DNA from: Chlamydiota bacterium
GTDB lineage: Bacteria; Chlamydiota; Chlamydiia; Chlamydiales; VGMA01
NCBI GenBank assembly: GCA_016866575.1
Contig: VGMA01000074.1
Span: forward strand, 1-7,773
Length of the DNA stretch: 7,773 nt
Reading direction: 5' to 3'
Shown: positions 4,307 to 7,773 of the stretch, piece by piece
Position numbering within the stretch: position 1 is the stretch's first letter
Layout of the letters: each line of letters starts with the position of its first letter
Program-made: the position numbers and the translations under genes
Notes under the pieces: generated by a model
The model's input: the letters and a program-made list of their open reading frames with translations, nothing else
Told to the model about the DNA's origin: nothing
Database searches by the model: none

Positions 4307-5085
4307 TTTTCAGCGTACCCACTAGACATGAAGAATTAACTTTGTTAATTAAGGTTAAAACTTTTGAGCCGCAGAAAATCAGAATTAAGGTAATAGACGC
4401 ACAACAACCAAACACTTCTTTCACTGACAGGTACAAAACCATTGACGGTGAGAGTATTTTTTTTGTTCGTATGCCAGTAAGTCCTCAAGAGGCTTTAGTA
4501 TATATTTATAATGAGGCAAATGGTAACATGGCAGCAGGCATGGATAATTCAATTGAAATTGAATCAATTACTAAAGAACCCCTTGAGAAAAAACTAGATG
4601 TTATCGATTTCTCAAACCCCTTAATTAGAAGTTTTGTCAATTTCGCTACTCGTTTTTCTTACAATGCAGGATCATTAAGTAGCGGGACTTATGCCTCTGA
4701 TGACAAAAAATTCATAATTAAATACTTGCCTATCATTGAAGATGGGGGTGTAGAACAAACTACTCCCGCTAGAATTGACGTGGATTCAGGAATCATAGAG
4801 ATTTCTAAAAGGCAATTTTTAGACTATACCGTACCAAATAGGATAGCCATTCTTCTGCATGAATTTAGTCATGTGTACGTTAATGATAACTTAGATGATG
4901 AGGTCGAGGCTGACTTAAACGCACTACTAATATATTTGGGACTTGGCTACCCTCGTATTGAAGCCTTTGAAGTATTTGCAAAAACTTTCCTTAATGCCCC
5001 CACCGAAGAAAATAAAATTAGATACGATAAGATTAGCAACTTCATAGACAATTTTGAAAACTATAATACATTTATACATGAATAA
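4303..5085 (+). CDS. Probable HExxH zinc metallopeptidase
   Basis: At 260 residues this is the largest protein in the window. Residues 1-90 are beta-rich and lack a membrane helix; the catalytic region is C-terminal. It contains ILLHEFSHVYV with H186, E187 and H190 (the HExxH zinc-binding and catalytic motif) in a predicted helix. It is followed by DDEVEAD, where E200 or E202 could be the third ligand, as in gluzincins whose second helix carries an ExxxD or ExEA motif (M48 and ImmA/IrrE-type M78 use comparable arrangements). A hydrophobic helix (LNALLIYLGLGYPRIEA) packs after it. The family cannot be fixed by eye. The start overlaps the previous stop (ATGA). Possible roles are virion protein maturation, entry or lysis. 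Peptidase class is likely; substrate unknown. Confidence 0.82.
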   Translation: MIFSVPTRHEELTLLIKVKTFEPQKIRIKVIDAQQPNTSFTDRYKTIDGESIFFVRMPVSPQEALVYIYNEANGNMAAGMDNSIEIESITKEPLEKKLDVIDFSNPLIRSFVNFATRFSYNAGSLSSGTYASDDKKFIIKYLPIIEDGGVEQTTPARIDVDSGIIEISKRQFLDYTVPNRIAILLHEFSHVYVNDNLDDEVEADLNALLIYLGLGYPRIEAFEVFAKTFLNAPTEENKIRYDKISNFIDNFENYNTFIHE

Positions 5086-5113
5086 GAACTATAAATTTGA
5101 ATAAAATCTGGCA

Positions 5114-5227
5114 TTGGAAAAGGTCGTATTTGCGCAGGTAGGAATCGCGTTGGTGAATTTCTATTTGCAATACAATGCTGCAAAAAAAACAGATGAATTA
5201 CATAAAACTATAAAACAAAAAATATGA
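5114..5227 (+). CDS. 37-residue small membrane protein, TTG start
   Basis: This frame ends at TGA 5225-5227, overlapping the next ATG (ATGA). It has no internal ATG start, so TTG 5114 is chosen, three codons after an in-frame TAA (5102-5104). The product (MEKVVFAQVGIALVNFYLQY, then NAAKKTDELHKTIKQKI) has a weak membrane helix at about 3-20 followed by a basic amphipathic helix. The same frame upstream of the TAA holds ATG 5078 and eight codons (MNKNYKFE), so the gene could be an interrupted form that once began there. Filling of the gap and the recurring overlap support coding; the start is uncertain and function is unknown. Confidence 0.6.
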   Translation: MEKVVFAQVGIALVNFYLQYNAAKKTDELHKTIKQKI

Positions 5228-5511
5228 TACCTTATATTTTTGCCGCAGTAGGCGGTTACTTAATCGGACAATCACAAAAGAAAGATGTGATGGCTAATGG
5301 TGGTAATGTAGTCGAAAAAGGTGGCTATATGGCGAAAGGTGGTAGCGTAGATCCTAATAGATACCCTGAACTCAGAAAAATAGCAGATAAAATTGCGGAT
5401 GATACTGCTGAAAAGATTAATAAAGAAGTAAAAGATGTAAAGTCAGAAATGCCCTACAAAGCACAATGGGTACTTGAAGAGGTTGTAAGAGATTTAGAAA
5501 ATAGAATTTAA
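5224..5511 (+). CDS. Small protein with N-terminal helix, GG turns and coiled coil
   Basis: This protein has 95 residues. A short hydrophobic N-terminus (MIPYIFAAVGGYLIGQ) is followed by a segment with repeated KGG or NGG turns: MANGGNVVEKGG at 23-34 and YMAKGGSVD at 35-43. Residues about 47-95 are charged and helical (ELRKIADKIADDTAEKINKEVK, then a second helix to the end), consistent with a coiled coil. MAKGG-type Gly turns occur often in uncharacterised proteins from Bacteroidota mobile elements, from memory and not verified here. The start overlaps the preceding stop. It lies between the peptidase and the glucosaminidase genes. Function unknown. Confidence 0.85.
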   Translation: MIPYIFAAVGGYLIGQSQKKDVMANGGNVVEKGGYMAKGGSVDPNRYPELRKIADKIADDTAEKINKEVKDVKSEMPYKAQWVLEEVVRDLENRI

Positions 5512-5547
5512 CAAATAGAAAGTGGACAATATAAATGACAATTGTAT

Positions 5548-6048
5548 ATGCCCTATTCACTTGCAGTAAAAAATAAAGCCACTAAATTCATTAAAGATTA
5601 TGGTAGTGGGATTGCTCAAGCCATAAAAGGAACTGGTTTGTTTTTTCCTACTGTAGTTTCTCAAAAAGCCTTAGAAAGTGGTTGGGGCGAAAGTAGTTTG
5701 ACCAAAGAGGCAAATAATTTTGGTGGTATTAAATATGCTCCCTTATTGCCTGGTGTTACGGGTTTTGTGCTTAAAGACACAACAGAATTTGTTAGAGGAA
5801 AAAGGGTAAAAGTAAAAGCAAAGTTTAGCAAGTTTAAAGATGTTGAGTCAGGTATTCGTGCCACTATTACTGTGTTGTTAGGCGATAGGTACAAGGCTGC
5901 AAGGCTTAATGCTAAAACACCAGAGGAGCAAGTTTTAATGATTGCAAAAGCGGGATATACAACCACTCCTGCTCAACAATATTTAAACTCATTAAAAGGA
6001 ATCATCGAGGCAACTCAAGATTTAACTGGACTCGGTAGAATTTATTAA
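5548..6048 (+). CDS. GH73-type peptidoglycan glucosaminidase (lysozyme-like)
   Basis: Start ATG 5548 gives 166 residues; the in-frame TTG 5542 would add two. The domain fits the FlgJ/glucosaminidase (GH73) family, which cleaves between N-acetylglucosamine and N-acetylmuramic acid in peptidoglycan. The hallmark SQKALESGWGESSL places the catalytic Glu at residue 43, followed by NNFGGIKY (57-63). The TTEF-x-x-G segment at 78-84 fits the second acidic element (E80). AKFSKFKDVESGI and AGYTTTPAQQY (135-145) match the usual C-terminal conserved parts. The length is typical of a stand-alone domain. No signal peptide is apparent, so it would need a holin, virion packaging or other export. In context it is a lysin or virion entry enzyme. 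Family is confident; biological role is inferred. Confidence 0.88.
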   Translation: MPYSLAVKNKATKFIKDYGSGIAQAIKGTGLFFPTVVSQKALESGWGESSLTKEANNFGGIKYAPLLPGVTGFVLKDTTEFVRGKRVKVKAKFSKFKDVESGIRATITVLLGDRYKAARLNAKTPEEQVLMIAKAGYTTTPAQQYLNSLKGIIEATQDLTGLGRIY

Positions 6049-6058
6049 TACGAATACT

Positions 6059-6202
6059 ATGAATAAAAAAGTATGGATGCCCTTATTATCAATCGCAACT
6101 ATCTATGCGATTATTTTCGTTTATCAACGATACGAAAGAGATAAGGCTAACAAAAGAGAAGCAACCTTGAAAGAGGCTGAGGACATTATCAAAAACATTT
6201 AA
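6059..6202 (+). CDS. 47-residue single-helix membrane protein
   Basis: ATG 6059 to TAA 6200-6202 encodes 47 residues. MNKK precedes a hydrophobic helix at about 5-22 (VWMPLLSIATIYAIIFVY), and the rest is a highly charged helix (QRYERDKANKREATLKEAED...). It follows the glucosaminidase gene by ten bases and its stop overlaps the next ATG (TAATG). A small one-helix protein directly after a lysozyme could be a spanin-like or holin accessory, or simply another structural membrane protein; the sequence does not decide. The MNKK start and the helix-plus-charged-tail shape match its neighbours. Confidence 0.8.
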   Translation: MNKKVWMPLLSIATIYAIIFVYQRYERDKANKREATLKEAEDIIKNI

Positions 6203-6291
6203 TGGATTACTCATTAAAAAATATCGTTAAAAGCGTTGAGGCTAGAGGGTATGAAGTCGATAAAAAACCTTTTAAACTCAAAGTAATATAA
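6202..6291 (+). CDS. 29-residue basic mini protein (tentative)
   Basis: ATG 6202 overlaps the stop of the preceding gene (TAATG) and the frame ends at TAA 6289-6291, six bases before the next start. The product (MDYSLKNIVKSVEARGYEVD, then KKPFKLKVI) has no membrane helix, a short helical first half and a basic tail. Exact fit between two genes in a compact array supports it, but at this size an open frame can arise by chance and no paralog is visible. Function unknown. Confidence 0.55.
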   Translation: MDYSLKNIVKSVEARGYEVDKKPFKLKVI

Positions 6292-6297
6292 ACAAAA

Positions 6298-6585
6298 ATG
6301 AATAAGCAAGTAAAAGCAGCGATTTGGGTAGTTGGCATAGCCGTAGGAGCCTATTTTTTATGGTTTAATGTATCATTCCTAAAGGGCGTTCCGCAAGAGG
6401 AAAAAGATAATCTTTTTAGGATCGCAAGTGGCGGGCTAAGACGTGGAGCCCGCACCTCCCCAGATATTCAAGAACAAATTCAAAAGCAAGAACAAGAGGC
6501 GCTCATGAAAATTGAGCGTATGGGACTGCTCGGAGAGTATGAAGCCTTCAAAAAATCAAGAGATAACACGGCTTTGCCACAATAA
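6298..6585 (+). CDS. Anchored helical protein, unknown function
   Basis: This protein has 95 residues: MNKQVK, then a hydrophobic helix at about 7-28 (AAIWVVGIAVGAYFLWFNVS) in the same anchor style as the Cys-rich group (GxAVGAYF compares with the AVGGAYF of 1353). The soluble part has a basic Gly/Arg patch (GGLRRGARTS, 45-54) and a Gln/Glu-rich amphipathic helix (about 55-87, QEQIQKQEQEALMKIERMG). It probably forms a coiled coil. No family recognised. It is closely followed by the LEA-2-like gene, eight bases on. Confidence 0.84.
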   Translation: MNKQVKAAIWVVGIAVGAYFLWFNVSFLKGVPQEEKDNLFRIASGGLRRGARTSPDIQEQIQKQEQEALMKIERMGLLGEYEAFKKSRDNTALPQ

Positions 6586-6593
6586 CAACCCGT

Positions 6594-7082
6594 ATGATTA
6601 GAAATATAGCCATATTCGGCGGTCTCGGAATTATTGGTTTTGGACTATATAGTTATTTCAAAAGACAATATGAATTGCTAACCGAATTTGATTGGAAAGT
6701 GATCAATTTAAGTTTTGATCAGGTCTCGCCAAACCTGCTTAAAGGAAAAATTGTTTTTAGGTTTACGAACAAAGCCGACATAGAAATTACGATTAGTAAG
6801 TTCTACATGGATCTGTATCTAAATAATAAATACATCGGCTGGATTGAAGATAGATCTGAGTTTGTTATCCCTGCCAAAGGGTTTAGTGACATTCCGATTG
6901 GGTTTTCCGTAAATCCGCAACTTATAATATCAAATGTACTTGATATAATTACCCTTTCAACGAAGCTGAAAGACGCCATTTTCAGCTTCGACGGGGCAGC
7001 AACAATTCGCAGCGGTTTCGTCTCGACTTCAATAAAACTTAAGTGTGATTGTTCTGTAAAAAATTACGATTGTAAATGCTGA
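6594..7082 (+). CDS. Membrane-anchored LEA-2/WHy-like domain protein with Cys tail
   Basis: This protein has 162 residues. A membrane helix at about 4-22 is followed by a beta-rich domain (about 32-150) with the sequence character of LEA-2/WHy folds: an alternating strand with FRFTNKADIEITISKF (55-70), a YLNNKYIGWI strand (75-84), VIPAKGFSDIPIGFSV (91-106) and a last strand SIKLK. LEA-2 domains are fibronectin-III-like beta sandwiches found in desiccation-related and other membrane-associated proteins. The tail has C151, C153, C160 and C162 (CxC-x6-CxC), suggesting a metal site or linked disulfides. An 11-bp perfect hairpin lies in the gene at 6961-6990. The assignment is by pattern only; role in a virus or mobile element is unknown, perhaps a surface spike or a lipid-facing stabiliser. 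Confidence 0.72.
   Translation: MIRNIAIFGGLGIIGFGLYSYFKRQYELLTEFDWKVINLSFDQVSPNLLKGKIVFRFTNKADIEITISKFYMDLYLNNKYIGWIEDRSEFVIPAKGFSDIPIGFSVNPQLIISNVLDIITLSTKLKDAIFSFDGAATIRSGFVSTSIKLKCDCSVKNYDCKC
6961..6990. other. Intragenic hairpin, 11-bp perfect stem
   Basis: CGAAGCTGAAA at 6961-6971 pairs perfectly with TTTCAGCTTCG at 6980-6990 around an eight-base loop (GACGCCAT). It lies inside the LEA-2-like gene and is not followed by a T run, so it is not a typical terminator. By a simple base-matching estimate, an 11-bp stem with a short loop is expected roughly once in a hundred windows of this size. Confidence 0.7.
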
Positions 7083-7116
7083 AAAAAAAGTAATTTAGCT
7101 AAAATGAAATTAAACT

Positions 7117-7551
7117 ATGATAGATGTCATTCAAAACGAAACTAAAAAAATTATGTTCAAGTGCTGCAAGAATTATGCAGCACAAAAAAAGGTTGAAGTA
7201 GACAAAATACAATTAGTTCTTGGACTTACTGAAAATGGGAACACCTACACAATTTGTGAAGACTATGTTCCGAAAGAAAAGTATAATATTATGCAAGTGC
7301 TTGGTGTACGAATTGACTTTCTTGGTTACAGCAAAATAGCGCCACCATTCATTGCTAAATCTATACTTCGTTTTTCAGATAAGCACAAAACTCATTTAAG
7401 TAATACAAAAGTATTATGTCTGCCTACTAAAAATGAAAAAGGTAAGGATGACATGCTACTTTTTGTGTATTCAAAAAATGATTATTTAGAGACAATATCA
7501 TTTCATGATTTGTTTAGAGAAGAAGATATTGAACCACCAAAAATGGAATAA
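7117..7551 (+). CDS. Soluble protein of unknown function
   Basis: This 144-residue protein has no membrane helix, which sets it apart from most of the window. It has mixed alpha/beta character: an N-terminal helix with CC at 16-17 (KIMFKCCKNYAAQKK), strands IQLVLGL and YTICEDYV, a central hydrophobic stretch (MQVLGVRIDFLGYSKIAPPFIA, 59-80), and a C-terminal half with KVLCLPT and DMLLFVYS strands. The tail is acidic and Pro-rich. Start ATG 7117 is preceded by a 34-base A/T-rich spacer without Shine-Dalgarno. An 8-bp hairpin lies at 7161-7183 in the coding sequence. I recognise no family. It may mark the end of the membrane-protein block. Confidence 0.82.
   Translation: MIDVIQNETKKIMFKCCKNYAAQKKVEVDKIQLVLGLTENGNTYTICEDYVPKEKYNIMQVLGVRIDFLGYSKIAPPFIAKSILRFSDKHKTHLSNTKVLCLPTKNEKGKDDMLLFVYSKNDYLETISFHDLFREEDIEPPKME
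7161..7183. other. Intragenic hairpin, 8-bp perfect stem
   Basis: GTGCTGCA pairs with TGCAGCAC around AGAATTA, near the start of the gene at 7117. It is followed by an A run, not a T run. It may be chance, but it lies only about 170 bases from the stronger hairpin at 6961-6990. Confidence 0.5.
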
Positions 7552-7554
7552 ATA

Positions 7555-7773
7555 ATGACCTTTTATACAACAACGCTGTCATCTGGATCATTAGAAATCC
7601 TAACAGCTGATGGAGCACAAATGATAAGTATTGAACCTAATAGCGGGAGCTCTTGCACCGTGTTGGGTTCTTTGCCATTCAAAGGACTTTCTCCATCAGC
7701 TATCACACTTGATGCGAATCAAGTGCTTACAATTTCTTCTAATACTCCTACTTCGCCACTAAACGGAATCACT
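7555..7773 (+). CDS. Start of a beta-rich Ser/Thr-rich protein (3' partial)
   Basis: ATG 7555 begins three bases after the preceding stop and the frame stays open to the right edge (73 codons visible). The sequence is rich in Ser, Thr and Gly with alternating hydrophobic residues (LEILTADGAQMISIEPNSGS, SAITLDANQVLTISSNTP), typical of beta-sandwich virion, fibre or spike domains, and has no membrane helix or signal peptide. It resembles small phage structural proteins of Bacteroidota in style, but nothing specific can be assigned without the remainder. It probably begins a different functional block after the membrane-protein array. Confidence 0.75.
   Translation, partial: MTFYTTTLSSGSLEILTADGAQMISIEPNSGSSCTVLGSLPFKGLSPSAITLDANQVLTISSNTPTSPLNGIT

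Noticed and set aside
4931..4938. TATATTTG, a second match to TAnnTTTG
   Set aside because: It lies inside the peptidase coding region with no -33 element at proper spacing and no gene start nearby downstream.
5092..5099. TAAATTTG, matching the Bacteroidota -7 promoter consensus TAnnTTTG
   Set aside because: The nearest TTTG-type -33 element (5053-5056) is about 35 bases away, too far for the usual spacing; a match this short is common in AT-rich DNA.
5661..5966. 101-residue minus-strand open frame
   Set aside because: It is antisense to the glucosaminidase, whose catalytic motifs are unambiguous on the plus strand.
1..7773. tRNA, CRISPR array, insertion-sequence ends or intrinsic terminators
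   Set aside because: I found no cloverleaf, no regularly spaced repeats, no transposase or terminal inverted repeats, and no hairpin followed by a T run on either strand by eye.

Overview
This AT-rich window is one uninterrupted plus-strand gene array. I count 26 coding regions in 7773 bases: 24 complete and two cut by the window edges. Most encode proteins under 110 residues. By eye, 21 of the 26 have a hydrophobic stretch that could span a membrane, usually one helix at the extreme N-terminus (sometimes C-terminal) followed by a small divergent soluble part. Starts usually lack a Shine-Dalgarno sequence and often follow a run of A, and no gene ends in TAG. A-rich starts without Shine-Dalgarno are typical of Bacteroidota, especially flavobacteria. 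No cellular housekeeping gene, tRNA or rRNA was seen. The best reading is the structural and lysis segment of a mobile element or virus of a Bacteroidota host. The abundance of tiny membrane proteins, the muralytic enzyme and the absence of any recognisable tail, portal or terminase gene make a tailless virus with an internal membrane (in the style of Finnlakeviridae or PRD1-like phages) my leading hypothesis. No capsid, packaging or replication gene is in view, so this is inference.

Layout. Positions 2-1349 hold the C-terminal part of a coiled-coil, tail-anchored protein, two N-anchored proteins (one with an Arg-Gly repeat and a Tyr/Asp-rich tail) and a two-helix glycine-rich membrane protein. 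Positions 1353-3119 are a cassette of mini membrane proteins: an anchored Cys-rich protein, a 114-base gap, two paralogous 41-42 residue single-helix proteins flanking a tail-anchored protein, a 54-residue protein with a TTG start, a 38-residue CxxC protein, and two adjacent paralogs sharing an anchor and a Cys framework. Positions 3131-4306 hold four more anchored proteins. Positions 4303-5085 encode a probable zinc metallopeptidase (HEFSH), and 5548-6048 a GH73-type glucosaminidase, with two small membrane proteins between them. Positions 6059-7082 hold more small proteins and a membrane-anchored LEA-2/WHy-like domain protein with a Cys tail. Positions 7117-7551 encode a soluble protein of unknown function, and 7555 to the end the start of a beta-rich, Ser/Thr-rich protein.

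Tight spacing, with repeated NTGA stop-start overlaps, indicates a polycistronic, translationally coupled unit whose promoter probably lies upstream of the window. If it is viral, the small proteins would populate the virion membrane, the glucosaminidase would cut peptidoglycan during entry or exit, and the peptidase could act in maturation or entry. These roles are inferred from family and context only.
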